This document shows positions 9,080 to 17,765 of a DNA stretch of 64,000 bases, in pieces. The notes below the pieces were generated by a model. The model was given only the letters and a program-made list of their open reading frames with translations. It searched no databases and was not told the DNA's origin. A program made the position numbers and the translations under genes. Source of the DNA: Alphaproteobacteria bacterium. Its GTDB lineage: Bacteria > Pseudomonadota > Alphaproteobacteria > Micropepsales > Micropepsaceae. Position 1 is the first letter of the stretch, and every line of letters starts with the position of its first letter. The stretch is taken from positions 1 to 64,000 of the forward strand of contig JAFKEW010000046.1 of the NCBI GenBank assembly GCA_017308375.1, in the 5' to 3' direction.

Positions 9080-10684
9080 ATGCCCGGTTCATTCGATGTT
9101 GTTGTAATCGGCGGCGGCCATAACGGTCTTGTCTGCGCCTTCTATCTGGCGCGCGCCGGGTTGAAGGTGTGTGTGCTGGAACGGCGCAGTGTCGTCGGCG
9201 GCGCTGCGGTGACGGAAGAATTTCATCCCGGCTTCCGCAACTCGGTGGCAAGTTACACGGTTTCCTTGCTGCATCCGAAGATCATCGCGGAGATGAATCT
9301 GTACGCACACGGGCTGACCATCGTGCCGCGCAAGGTGCAGAATTTTCTGCCGGTCAACGAACGGGATTATCTTGTGACCGGTGCCGGGCGCACAAAGGCG
9401 GAGATTGCAAAATTCTCAGCCCGCGATAGCGAACGCTACGATGGCTTTCAGGACCGGATTGCGGCGTGTGCCGATGTTTTGCGCGAGACGCTCCTTACCA
9501 CGCCGCCCAATGTGACGGATGCCGGGCTTGCGGCGGCGCTGCCGCAAATGCTGCGCGCGGCGGGGCTTGGCCGCAAGCTGGCGCGGCTCGACATGGGCGC
9601 GCGGCGCGATCTTCTGATGCTGTTCGGCCGTTCAGCAGGTGACGTTCTGAACGACGAATTTGAAAGCGATCCGATCAAGGCGGTGCTGGGGTTCGATGCG
9701 GTGGTTGGCCATTACGCCAGCCCCTATGCGCCGGGCAGCGGTTATGTGCTTCTGCACCACGCCTTTGGCGAAGTGAACGGGGTCAAAGGCACCTGGGGCC
9801 ATGCGCTGGGCGGCATGGGCGCTATCACACAGGCGATGGCAAAGGCCTGCACCGCACTCGGCGTTACCATCCATACTGCTTCGCCGGTGTGCGAGGTGGT
9901 GGTGGAGAAGGGTGTCGTGCGCGGTGTGGTGACGGAAGCGGGCGAGGTTTTTCGCGCGCGTGCGGTCGCCTCCAACCTCAATCCGAAACTGCTGTTCGGC
10001 ACATTGGTCGATGGCGCGGTGCTGCCGCCCGATTTCCGCATGCGCATGGCACAATACAAAAACGGCTCCGGCACCTTCCGTATGAATGTCGCGCTGTCCG
10101 AGCTGCCGCGTTTTTCCTGCCTGCCGCAGGCGGGCGATCACATGACCGCGGGCATCATCATGGCACCCAGCCTCGCCTATATGGACCGCGCCTTTATGGA
10201 TGCGCGGGTGTTCGGCTGGTCGCGCGAACCGATTGTCGAAATGCTGATTCCCTCCACATTGGATGACAGTCTCGCGCCACCCAGCCGCCATGTCGCCAGC
10301 CTGTTCTGTCAACATGTGGCACCGCGTCTGCCGGATGGCCGCCAATGGGCCGATCATCGTGAGGAAGTGGCTAGATTGATGATCGCGACGGTGGATCGTT
10401 TCGCACCGGGCTTCGCGCAATCGGTGCTGGGCTACAGCGCACTGACACCGGATGATCTGGAACAGACATTCGGTCTCGTGGGCGGGGATATTTTTCATGG
10501 CCGCCTCAGCCTCGAACAACTGTTCTCGGCCCGGCCGGTGCTTGGCCATGGCGATTACCGCAGCCCTCTTTCCGGGCTCTATATGTGCGGTTCCGGCACC
10601 CATCCGGGTGGCGGCGTCACCGGTGCGCCGGGGCACAATGCGGCGCGTGAAATCCTGAAAGATGTGAAGCGCCGCCGCATTTGA
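9080..10684 (+). CDS. FAD-dependent oxidoreductase, phytoene dehydrogenase (CrtI)/PYROXD2-like
   Basis: A 534-residue flavoprotein of the CrtI superfamily. The N-terminal Rossmann dinucleotide fold is explicit (VVVIGGGHNGLVCAFYLARAG from residue 5, with the ribose-binding glutamate in VLERR). The C-terminal FAD-closing motif is MCGSGTHPGGGVTGAPGHNA near 502-521. Proteins of this subgroup occur widely in bacteria without carotenoid genes, and no carotenoid genes are seen here, so carotene desaturation is not implied. The substrate is unknown. It sits between the M19 dipeptidase and a ThDP enzyme with gaps of 33 and 61 bp. Confidence 0.88.
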   Translation: MPGSFDVVVIGGGHNGLVCAFYLARAGLKVCVLERRSVVGGAAVTEEFHPGFRNSVASYTVSLLHPKIIAEMNLYAHGLTIVPRKVQNFLPVNERDYLVTGAGRTKAEIAKFSARDSERYDGFQDRIAACADVLRETLLTTPPNVTDAGLAAALPQMLRAAGLGRKLARLDMGARRDLLMLFGRSAGDVLNDEFESDPIKAVLGFDAVVGHYASPYAPGSGYVLLHHAFGEVNGVKGTWGHALGGMGAITQAMAKACTALGVTIHTASPVCEVVVEKGVVRGVVTEAGEVFRARAVASNLNPKLLFGTLVDGAVLPPDFRMRMAQYKNGSGTFRMNVALSELPRFSCLPQAGDHMTAGIIMAPSLAYMDRAFMDARVFGWSREPIVEMLIPSTLDDSLAPPSRHVASLFCQHVAPRLPDGRQWADHREEVARLMIATVDRFAPGFAQSVLGYSALTPDDLEQTFGLVGGDIFHGRLSLEQLFSARPVLGHGDYRSPLSGLYMCGSGTHPGGGVTGAPGHNAAREILKDVKRRRI

Positions 10685-10745
10685 ATTACCTGTCGAGGCC
10701 CAATAAGGTTTTCGCACAATCAGCAGCGCAGTACGGGATAAAGCC

Positions 10746-12290
10746 ATGAACGGTGCGGAAACTCTGGTGGCGACGCTAGCCGGCGCCGGTGTCGAAATCT
10801 GTTTCGCCAATCCCGGCACGTCGGAAATGCACTTCGTCTCTGCGCTCGATCGCGTTGACGGTATCCGCCCGGTGCTGACCCTGTTTGAAGGCGCTGCCAC
10901 CGGCATGGCCGATGGTTATGGCCGCATGGCGGAAAAACCGGCCTGCACGCTGCTGCATCTGGGGCCGGGCTTCGGCAATGGCTGGGCCAATCTGCACAAT
11001 GCACGCCGCGCCGCCACACCGTTGATCAACATCGTCGGCGATCACGCCACCTATCATGCACAATATGATGCGCCGCTCGCTTCCGATGTCGTGGGGCTTG
11101 CGCGCACCGTGTCGGGCTGGGTGCATTCTTCCACCTCGGCCAAAACCGTTGCGGCCGATGGCGCGCGGGCCGTGCGCGCCGCGCTGGAGCCGCCGGGCCA
11201 GATCGCAACGCTCATCCTGCCGGCCGATACCGCCTGGCTGGAGGCGGAAGGGCCGTCGCCCGCGCTGCCTGTGCCATCCCCCGCCGCGGTGTCCGATGCT
11301 GCGGTGGGCCGTGTCGCCGCCGCGCTGAAGGCGGGAAGGAAAACCGCGATCCTGATCCGCGGCGCGGCCTTGAAAGCGGCGGGGCTTCATGCCGCCGGGC
11401 GCATTGCGGCGAAAAGCGGTTGCCGTCTGCTGTGCGATACCTTCGCCCCGCGGCTGCAACGCGGCGCCGGGCGCGTGAGTGTGGAGCGTATTCCCTATTT
11501 CGCCGAACAGATCGTGGAATTCCTTAGCGGCCTTGAGCAATTGATTCTGGTTGGTGCGAAGCCGCCGGTGTCGTTCTTCGCCTATCCCGGCAAGCCGAGC
11601 TGGTGCACGCCGGAGACTTGCGAAATCCTCTATCTCGCCCAGCCGCATGAAGATGGCACCGCCGCGCTGGACGCAGTTGCGGAGGCGATCGGTGCGCCGT
11701 CCGCGCCCGCCCACGTCGCGGCCCTGAAGCGGCCCGATCTGCCGTCGGCGAAATTGGATCAGTTTAGCATCGGCCAGGTGATTGCGCATTACCTGCCGGA
11801 GAATGCGATCATCGCGGATGAAGCGGCAACCAACGGTGTTGGCACTGCGATTGCTACCGTCACCGCGCCGCCGCACGATCATCTGGCGCTGACCGGCGGC
11901 GCCATCGGGCAGGGCGTGCCGCTGGCCACGGGTGCTGCCTGTGCGGCACCGGATCGCAAAGTGGTCTGCCTTCAGGGCGATGGCGGCGCGATGTACACGT
12001 TGCAGGCGCTGTGGACGCAGGCGCGTGAGAATCTGGATGTGGTGACGGTGATTTTCGCCAACCGTTCCTATGCCATTCTGAATGTCGAACTGGCGCGCGT
12101 CGGCGCGGGCAATCCGGGGCCGAAGGCACTTTCCATGCTCGACCTGCACAATCCGTCGCTGGATTGGGTGGCGCTGGCAAAGGGCATGGGGGTGGAGGCT
12201 TCGCGCGCCGAAACCATCGCCGATTTCAGCGCGCAATTCGCCTCCGCCATCAACGCGCGCGGCCCCCGCCTGATCGAAGCGGTTCTCTGA
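10746..12290 (+). CDS. Thiamine-diphosphate enzyme, acetolactate-synthase large-subunit-like
   Basis: A 514-residue ThDP-dependent decarboxylase/ligase. The N-terminal pyrimidine-binding domain shows FANPGTSEMHF (residues 20-30) and the activating glutamate E48 in LFEGAATG. The C-terminal pyrophosphate-binding motif starts at GDGGAMYTLQALW near 411 and ends at the asparagine in ANRSYAIL near 440. It resembles the IlvX/benzoylformate-decarboxylase-like branch rather than biosynthetic IlvB; it is shorter than IlvB (about 560-590) and has no IlvN partner next to it. The likely reaction is decarboxylation or carboligation of a 2-oxo acid. A convergent M20 amidohydrolase ends 3 bp past its stop. 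Confidence 0.85.
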   Translation: MNGAETLVATLAGAGVEICFANPGTSEMHFVSALDRVDGIRPVLTLFEGAATGMADGYGRMAEKPACTLLHLGPGFGNGWANLHNARRAATPLINIVGDHATYHAQYDAPLASDVVGLARTVSGWVHSSTSAKTVAADGARAVRAALEPPGQIATLILPADTAWLEAEGPSPALPVPSPAAVSDAAVGRVAAALKAGRKTAILIRGAALKAAGLHAAGRIAAKSGCRLLCDTFAPRLQRGAGRVSVERIPYFAEQIVEFLSGLEQLILVGAKPPVSFFAYPGKPSWCTPETCEILYLAQPHEDGTAALDAVAEAIGAPSAPAHVAALKRPDLPSAKLDQFSIGQVIAHYLPENAIIADEAATNGVGTAIATVTAPPHDHLALTGGAIGQGVPLATGAACAAPDRKVVCLQGDGGAMYTLQALWTQARENLDVVTVIFANRSYAILNVELARVGAGNPGPKALSMLDLHNPSLDWVALAKGMGVEASRAETIADFSAQFASAINARGPRLIEAVL

Positions 12291-12293
12291 TCG

Positions 12294-13505
12294 TTACCAG
12301 CGCCCCTGTTCGAGGAAGCGTTCGGCAATCGCGGCATGCATGGCGATACCATGCGCCATCGCATCTTCGTCCAGCATCATGCGGTTGGAATGACAGGCGT
12401 GCGCATGGCGGTGGTCAACACCTTCCGGCGCCACGCCCAGAAACACCATGCAGCCCGGCATCTTCTGCAGCACATAGGAGAAATCCTCCGCCCCCATCAC
12501 GGGCGCGGGCATCGGCGCATAACCCTGCTTGCCGAACAGATCGTTCGCCACCTTGCGCGCAAACGCCACTGCATCGGCATTGTTCTCGGTCACCGGATAC
12601 CCGAATTCATACTCCACGGTGGCGGAAAGCTCGTGCGCGGCGGCGATGTTCTCGGCCACGCGGCGGATGCCTTCATGCGCGCGGGCACGCGCCGTGGCGG
12701 AGAAGCTGCGTAAGGTGCCGCTCATGCGTACATCTTCGGGGATCACATTGTCGGTCGTACCCGCCGTGATGGTGGTGACAGAAAGCACGATGGGATCGAA
12801 GGCATCGATCTTCCGCGTCACGAAACTCTGCAGCGCCTGCACGATCTCGCATGCCACCGGCACCGGATCGCGGGTGAAATGCGGCATTGAGGCGTGGCCG
12901 CCGCGCCCGGCAATGTGGATCATCACCCGGTCGGCCGCCGCCATCATCGGGCCGGGGCGGGCGGCAATCACGCCGCTCGGGATATTGGGCGAGATGTGAA
13001 TGGCAAAGGCCGCCTGTGGCACAGGGGCGGCATCCAGCAGCCCGTCCTCGATCATGAATTTCGCGCCGTGATGGCCTTCCTCGCCCGGCTGGAACATGAA
13101 CTTCACATTGCCCTTCAACTGCTCGCGGCGGCGGTGCAGCAGATGCACCGCGCCCACCAGCATCGCAGTGTGGGAATCATGGCCGCAGGCGTGCATCCGC
13201 CCCTCGACTTCGGATTTGAAGGGCAGGTCCGTGTCCTCCGGCATCGGCAGCGCGTCCATATCCCCGCGCAGCAAAATGGTCGGGCCCTGCTGGCCGCCCT
13301 TCAGCGTGACCATCAGCCCGCTGGTCGATGGCCCCTGTGCGATATCGAGGTCGAGACCGGAAAGCGCCTCGCGCACCGCCTTGGTGGTTTCCGGCAGGTC
13401 CAGGCCAAGCTCCGGGTGCCGGTGCAGGCGGCGGCGCAGGCCGACGGTCATCGGCATCAGGTCGCGGCAAGCCTCCGCCCAGTCCTTGTTCATCGCAATT
13501 GTCAT
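12294..13505 (-). CDS. M20-family amidohydrolase (hippurate hydrolase-like)
   Basis: A 403-residue metallo-amidohydrolase of the M20D group (hippuricase, IAA-amino-acid hydrolase, N-acetyl-diaminopimelate deacetylase relatives). Motifs: RRLHRHPELGLD near the N terminus, GDMDALPMPED, the metal-ligand HACGHDSHTAML segment, and PGEEGHHGAKFMIEDGLLD carrying the catalytic glutamate pair. The lid domain includes GRGGHASMPH. I chose the ATG at 13505 because GGGGAAAGG lies 9 bases upstream; the open frame runs on to 13802 without support. It hydrolyses an N-acyl amino acid or similar amide. The physiological substrate is not clear. Confidence 0.9.
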   Translation of the reverse strand: MTIAMNKDWAEACRDLMPMTVGLRRRLHRHPELGLDLPETTKAVREALSGLDLDIAQGPSTSGLMVTLKGGQQGPTILLRGDMDALPMPEDTDLPFKSEVEGRMHACGHDSHTAMLVGAVHLLHRRREQLKGNVKFMFQPGEEGHHGAKFMIEDGLLDAAPVPQAAFAIHISPNIPSGVIAARPGPMMAAADRVMIHIAGRGGHASMPHFTRDPVPVACEIVQALQSFVTRKIDAFDPIVLSVTTITAGTTDNVIPEDVRMSGTLRSFSATARARAHEGIRRVAENIAAAHELSATVEYEFGYPVTENNADAVAFARKVANDLFGKQGYAPMPAPVMGAEDFSYVLQKMPGCMVFLGVAPEGVDHRHAHACHSNRMMLDEDAMAHGIAMHAAIAERFLEQGRW

Positions 13506-13714
13506 GGCTATGGCCCTTTCCCCCGTTATGGCTAACACTTTAGCGCGTTCACCATGCCGATCCAGTTTCCACGCTGTCATCTGCCGGCCGTGATAAGAGC
13601 TGGCTTCGGTACGGCCATCCGTCGGCTGTGAGAGGAGGGTGAGCGAATGCGCACGGGGGTCTTGCGCCTGTTGTCGAAGCCGCCTATCTACAATCGGCGT
13701 ATGTTTTATATGAA

Positions 13715-13739
13715 AAAGTACAAGAATAAATTGTTCTTT
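13715..13739. promoter_or_regulatory. Inverted repeat in AT-rich promoter region of cysD
   Basis: The 269-bp gap before cysD turns AT-rich from about 13695. Inside it are the arms AAAGTACAA (13715-13723) and TTGTTCTTT (13731-13739), matching at 8 of 9 positions around the 7-nt spacer GAATAAA. The position, 36 bp before the GTG start, suits an operator. No regulator can be named. Confidence 0.35.
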
Positions 13740-13774
13740 ACCCGCAGCACTGCATCTCTTCCCGGAGTTCGCCC

Positions 13775-14689
13775 GTGACCGTTCCACAAGCCCGCATCTC
13801 ACATCTGCGCCGGCTGGAAGCCGAATCCATCCACATCATGCGTGAAGTCGCGGCCGAATTTTCAAATCCGGTGATGCTCTATTCCATCGGCAAGGATTCG
13901 TCGGTGATGCTGCATCTGGCGTTGAAGGCGTTCTATCCCTCGAAGCCGCCATTCCCGTTTCTGCATGTCGATACCACCTGGAAGTTTCGGGAGATGATCC
14001 GCTTCCGGGATGAGACGGCAAAGCGCCTCGGCCTCAATCTTCTGGTTCACATCAATCAGGATGGGCTGAAGCGCGGCATCAATCCGTTCGACTCCGGCTC
14101 CTCGCTGCATACGCAGGTGATGAAGACGGAGTCGCTGAAACAGGCGCTCGACAAATACAAATTCGATGCGGCCTTCGGCGGCGCCCGGCGCGATGAAGAG
14201 AAATCCCGCGCCAAGGAACGCATCTTCTCCTTCCGCAATGCGCAACATGCCTGGGACCCGAAGAACCAGCGTCCTGAACTCTGGCGCGTCTACAACACGC
14301 GCATCAACAAGGGTGAATCGATCCGGGTGTTTCCACTCTCCAATTGGACCGAGCTCGACATCTGGCAATACATCATGATGGAAGAAATCCCCATCGTGCC
14401 GCTCTATTTCGCGGCTATGCGCCCGGTGGTGGAGCGCGATGGCACCCTGATCATGGTGGATGACGACCGGATGAAACTGCGCGATGGCGAACGGCCCGAA
14501 CAGAGGCTGGTGCGCTTCCGCACCCTGGGCTGTTATCCGCTGACCGGCGCGATTGAATCGCCTGCCGCAACGCTTGAAGAAATCGTAGCGGAGATGTTCA
14601 CCGCGCGCACGTCGGAACGGCAGGGCCGCCTGATCGACAGCGATGAAAGCGCCTCCATGGAAAAGAAAAAGCGCGAGGGGTATTTCTGA
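13775..14689 (+). CDS. cysD: Sulfate adenylyltransferase subunit 2
   Basis: A 304-residue ATP sulfurylase small subunit, catalysing with CysN the formation of adenosine 5'-phosphosulfate from sulfate and ATP. It has the PP-loop [10 protein letters not shown] from residue 37, the [12 protein letters not shown] segment, [17 protein letters not shown], and the C-terminal [12 protein letters not shown] and tail typical of CysD. The start codon is GTG. The stop overlaps the start of cysNC by one base (TGATG), so the two subunits are translationally coupled. The AT-rich upstream region with an inverted repeat is a likely control site responding to sulfur supply. Confidence 0.96.
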   Translation: MTVPQARISHLRRLEAESIHIMREVAAEFSNPVMLYSIGKDSSVMLHLALKAFYPSKPPFPFLHVDTTWKFREMIRFRDETAKRLGLNLLVHINQDGLKRGINPFDSGSSLHTQVMKTESLKQALDKYKFDAAFGGARRDEEKSRAKERIFSFRNAQHAWDPKNQRPELWRVYNTRINKGESIRVFPLSNWTELDIWQYIMMEEIPIVPLYFAAMRPVVERDGTLIMVDDDRMKLRDGERPEQRLVRFRTLGCYPLTGAIESPAATLEEIVAEMFTARTSERQGRLIDSDESASMEKKKREGYF

Positions 14690-16569
14690 TGAGCGCGCCG
14701 CTAGCCGCCTATCTCGCCGAACAGGAAAACAAATCGCTGCTGCGCTTTCTCACCTGCGGCAGCGTGGATGATGGCAAATCGACCCTGATCGGCCGCCTGC
14801 TTTACGATTCGAAGCTGCTGTTCGACGATCAGATGGCGGCGCTGCAAAAGGATTCGCGCAAATTCGGCACGGCGGGTGAGGATATCGATTTTGCGCTGCT
14901 GGTGGATGGGCTCGAAGCCGAACGCGAACAGGGCATCACCATTGATGTCGCCTATCGCTTCTTTGCGACCGACAAGCGCAAATTCATCGTCGCCGATACG
15001 CCAGGCCACGAGCAGTACACCCGCAACATGGCGACGGGTGCATCGAATTCCGATCTCGCCGTCATCCTGATCGATGCCCGCAAGGGTGTTCTGACGCAGA
15101 CGCGGCGTCACGCCTATATCGCCTCGCTGCTCGGCATCCGCCATGTCGTACTGGCGGTGAACAAGATCGATCTGGTCGAGTACGCGCAATCCGTGTTCGA
15201 CGGCATTGTGGCCGACTTCACCAAATTTGCTGAGGCGCTCGGCTTCGCAACCCTGGTGCCGATTCCGTTGTCGGCCCGCTATGGCGACAATGTGATCGCC
15301 AAAAGCGGCAACATGCCGTGGTATTCCGGTCCCTCGCTGCTTGACCATCTGGAAAGCGTGGATGTCGAAACCGCGCTGGCCGAACAGCCGTTCCGCCTGC
15401 CGGTGCAGTGGGTGAATCGGCCCAATCTCGATTTCCGCGGCTTTTCCGGCACCATTGTCGGCGGCCGCGTGCGTGCGGGCTCCCCCGTTGTGGTCGCGGG
15501 CTCCGGCCGGACCTCCACGGTGGAGCGCATCGTCACCATGGACGGCGATCTGGACGTGGCTGTGGCGGGCGAGGCCGTCACGGTGACGTTGGCTGACGAG
15601 ATAGATATATCGCGCGGTGATATTCTGTGTGCACCGGAAACGCGGCCCGAAGTGTCGGACCAGTTTGCCGCCCATCTTTTGTGGATGGCGGAAGAAGACC
15701 TGCTGCCGGGGCGGCAATATCTCCTGAAGGTCGGCCCGCGCACCATTCCGGCGACGATCACCGCGCTGAAGCACAAGGTCGATGTCAACAATCTGGAACG
15801 GCTGGCGGCCAAAACGCTCACCTTGAACGAGGTGGGCTATGTCAACCTTTCGGCGTCGCATCCGATCGCCTTCGATTCCTATCGCGACAATCGCGATACC
15901 GGCGGTTTCATCCTGATCGACCGTTTCACCAACGGCACGGTGGCGGCCGGCATGGTCGATTTCGGCCTGCGCCGCGCCACCAATGTGCATTGGCAGGCGC
16001 TTGACGTGAACAAGGATGCCCGTGGTGGCCAGAAGGGACAGAAGCCTGCGGTGTTGTGGTTCACCGGGCTGTCCGGTTCCGGCAAATCCACCATCGCCAA
16101 TATTGTGGAGCGCAATCTGTTTGCGCATGGCCGCCACACTTATCTGCTGGATGGCGACAATGTCCGCCACGGTCTCAACCGCGATCTCGGCTTCACCGAT
16201 GCCGACCGGGTGGAGAACATCCGCCGCGTGGCCGAGACGGCAAAGCTGTTTGTCGATGCAGGCCTGATCGTGCTGGTCTCTTTCATCTCGCCTTTCCGCT
16301 CCGAACGGCGCATGGCGCGCGAGTTGCTGGATACGGGTGAGTTCATCGAGATTTTTGTCGATACGCCGATCGAGGTCTGCATGGGCCGCGATCCAAAAGG
16401 GCTCTATGAAAAAGCGAAGGCCGGCGCGATCAAAAATTTCACCGGCATCGACAGCCCTTATGAAGTTCCCGAGACCGCGGAGCTAACGCTGAAAACCGTG
16501 GATGCCGCGCCCGAAGATCTGGCCGGGCAGGTGCTTTCCTATCTGCGCGGAAAGGCATTGATTCCCTGA
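14689..16569 (+). CDS. cysNC: Bifunctional sulfate adenylyltransferase subunit 1 / adenylylsulfate kinase
   Basis: A 626-residue fusion of CysN and CysC. The CysN part is an EF-Tu-like GTPase: P-loop GSVDDGKST at residues 24-32, [17 protein letters not shown], and NKIDLV, followed by beta-barrel domains to about 440. The CysC part begins with [17 protein letters not shown] (P-loop near 460-468) and contains [15 protein letters not shown] and the [13 protein letters not shown] segment. The pair with CysD makes APS and then phosphorylates it to PAPS. The fused form is common in Alphaproteobacteria. No PAPS reductase or sulfite reductase genes lie nearby, so the rest of the pathway is elsewhere; PAPS may also feed sulfation of glycans. 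Confidence 0.96.
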   Translation: MSAPLAAYLAEQENKSLLRFLTCGSVDDGKSTLIGRLLYDSKLLFDDQMAALQKDSRKFGTAGEDIDFALLVDGLEAEREQGITIDVAYRFFATDKRKFIVADTPGHEQYTRNMATGASNSDLAVILIDARKGVLTQTRRHAYIASLLGIRHVVLAVNKIDLVEYAQSVFDGIVADFTKFAEALGFATLVPIPLSARYGDNVIAKSGNMPWYSGPSLLDHLESVDVETALAEQPFRLPVQWVNRPNLDFRGFSGTIVGGRVRAGSPVVVAGSGRTSTVERIVTMDGDLDVAVAGEAVTVTLADEIDISRGDILCAPETRPEVSDQFAAHLLWMAEEDLLPGRQYLLKVGPRTIPATITALKHKVDVNNLERLAAKTLTLNEVGYVNLSASHPIAFDSYRDNRDTGGFILIDRFTNGTVAAGMVDFGLRRATNVHWQALDVNKDARGGQKGQKPAVLWFTGLSGSGKSTIANIVERNLFAHGRHTYLLDGDNVRHGLNRDLGFTDADRVENIRRVAETAKLFVDAGLIVLVSFISPFRSERRMARELLDTGEFIEIFVDTPIEVCMGRDPKGLYEKAKAGAIKNFTGIDSPYEVPETAELTLKTVDAAPEDLAGQVLSYLRGKALIP

Positions 16570-16681
16570 TTCTGTCATGACTTCTGGAATGTTTCCGCGT
16601 CATTGTGGAACAAAATCTTTTCCGGAACGGCTGCTGTCTGTTGCCTTGGGGCCACAATGACGGACTAGCTTTGGCGCGTGA

Positions 16682-16709
16682 TTGACAGACTCCGGGGCTT
16701 CCCTTACAG
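16682..16709 (+). promoter_or_regulatory. Possible sigma-70-type promoter for the YjbE-like gene
   Basis: A perfect -35 hexamer TTGACA at 16682-16687 is followed after 16 bases by a weak -10 candidate TTACAG (16704-16709). A strong ribosome binding site, AGGAGG, then precedes the ATG at 16742. The gene has a strong translation signal, as expected for an abundant small exported protein. Confidence 0.4.
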
Positions 16710-16741
16710 GAAAAATATCCAAGCGTTAGGAGGACTTCTCT

Positions 16742-17002
16742 ATGTTGCGGAAGTGGGCTTCGGTTATTGCGGCCGGTTCGATGCTGCTCAGCTCGACGGC
16801 GGTGTTCGCTGCGTCCGATACCGAACAAAGTGCATTGACTCCCGGCAACACGGCTGGGGTCCAGGAAGCGCAGGGCATGGATGTTGATGCCACGATGGCA
16901 TTGGCAGCCGCCGCTGTGGTTGTTGCCGGTGTGGTTCTGGCGACGACAAGTTCGGGCAATGGTGGCAACACCACGTCGACGACGGCGACAGGCCCGCTCT
17001 AG
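16742..17002 (+). CDS. Small exported YjbE/GfcA-like exopolysaccharide protein
   Basis: An 86-residue protein with a clear signal peptide (RKWASVIAAGSMLLSSTAVFA, cut near residue 23), a short acidic mature start, a hydrophobic Ala/Val-rich segment (residues 50-68), and a Ser/Thr/Gly tail (TTSSGNGGNTTSTTATGPL). This layout matches E. coli YjbE and GfcA, tiny exported proteins with a Gly/Ala/Val segment and a Thr-rich tail encoded first in the yjbEFGH and gfcABCDE operons. The assignment rests on layout and on the neighbouring yjbF- and yjbH-like genes rather than on strong sequence identity. Here it lies on the opposite strand, converging on yjbF through a shared terminator. Confidence 0.65.
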   Translation: MLRKWASVIAAGSMLLSSTAVFAASDTEQSALTPGNTAGVQEAQGMDVDATMALAAAAVVVAGVVLATTSSGNGGNTTSTTATGPL

Positions 17003-17023
17003 GCACAGCGTTCACCGGTTTTG

Positions 17024-17060
17024 AAAAGGGCGCGCTCCACAACAGGGGTGCGCCCTTTTT
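17024..17060. terminator. Rho-independent terminator, probably bidirectional
   Basis: A perfect 10-bp stem (AAAAGGGCGC at 17024-17033 with GCGCCCTTTT at 17050-17059), a 16-nt loop and a T-run. It lies between the convergent yjbE-like and yjbF-like genes and the A/T flanks allow use in both directions. Confidence 0.8.
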
Positions 17061-17090
17061 GTTTGTGTATGGTTTGTTTGCGTATGGCGC

Positions 17091-17765
17091 TCAGCCGTTT
17101 CTGACCGCGCTCGCCGGCGGGCGCAGAATTTCAGTTTCGATGGCTTCCAGCTTGGGATGAATGTGCTGGATGGATTTCCACACCAGACCGCTTTCCCCCA
17201 CCCAGTAACGGTTGGTGAAATCCCAGTCGAATGTTCCGGCGCTGCAATTCTCGTCAATGCGTCTGACTGCAATCGTCTTGCCCAGGATTGTGACCCGGTC
17301 CGCGACGGGGGCCGCGGCCGTACAGACGACACGCACGGAATAGGCGTTCAGATCGGCAAAATCGTACAGCAGCGTTTCGCGCACGCTCGGATCGCCCGCC
17401 GGTTTCCCCGCCAGCGCGGTCGTGCCAGCAACGCCGGAGAGATTGAAGGCCAGCCCGCTTGAGCGGGTGATACGCCCGTCGCGGGTTTCAAGCGCAATCG
17501 CCTTGCCCGCCGTCCACAGCCGCATATCGGGTGAATCGATCACCTGTACGATCAGCACCTGTGCGCCGCCGCCGATACGCACGCCCATCGAGGCGTAGGG
17601 AACCGCGGCCGCCTGTTGCAGCGATACCGTGGCGGGCCCGTCGCTGCTGAAAGTCTGCCGCGCGGCGCGATAAACCTGACCCCAGTCCGAATGTTCGGAA
17701 CTGCAGCCGGAAAGCATCGCCAGCGCGGCCAGCGCCGCCAATGTGTTACGGATTGGCAATGTCAT
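17091..17765 (-). CDS. YjbF/GfcB-family outer-membrane lipoprotein
   Basis: A 224-residue lipoprotein: the signal peptide ends in a lipobox LSGC with Cys21. The mature part fits the YjbF/GfcB (group 4 capsule lipoprotein) family, with GQVYRAARQTF, SMGVRIGG, a central GLAFNLSG and the conserved aromatic end NRYWVGESGLVWKSIQHIHP. The family supports export or assembly of exopolysaccharide at the outer membrane. The start at 17765 lies 20 bp inside the end of the yjbH-like gene, so translation is coupled; an upstream in-frame start at 17828 would destroy the lipoprotein signal. No yjbG homologue is present between or around them. Confidence 0.85.
   Translation of the reverse strand: MTLPIRNTLAALAALAMLSGCSSEHSDWGQVYRAARQTFSSDGPATVSLQQAAAVPYASMGVRIGGGAQVLIVQVIDSPDMRLWTAGKAIALETRDGRITRSSGLAFNLSGVAGTTALAGKPAGDPSVRETLLYDFADLNAYSVRVVCTAAAPVADRVTILGKTIAVRRIDENCSAGTFDWDFTNRYWVGESGLVWKSIQHIHPKLEAIETEILRPPASAVRNG

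Noticed and set aside
9080..10684. Carotenoid desaturase (crtI) assignment
   Set aside because: The protein is in the wider CrtI superfamily, but no phytoene synthase or other carotenoid gene is near and PYROXD2-like proteins are common in non-pigmented bacteria.
10746..12290. Assignment as biosynthetic acetolactate synthase (ilvB)
   Set aside because: It is too short, has no IlvN subunit gene and lies in a catabolic context, so only the broad family is claimed.
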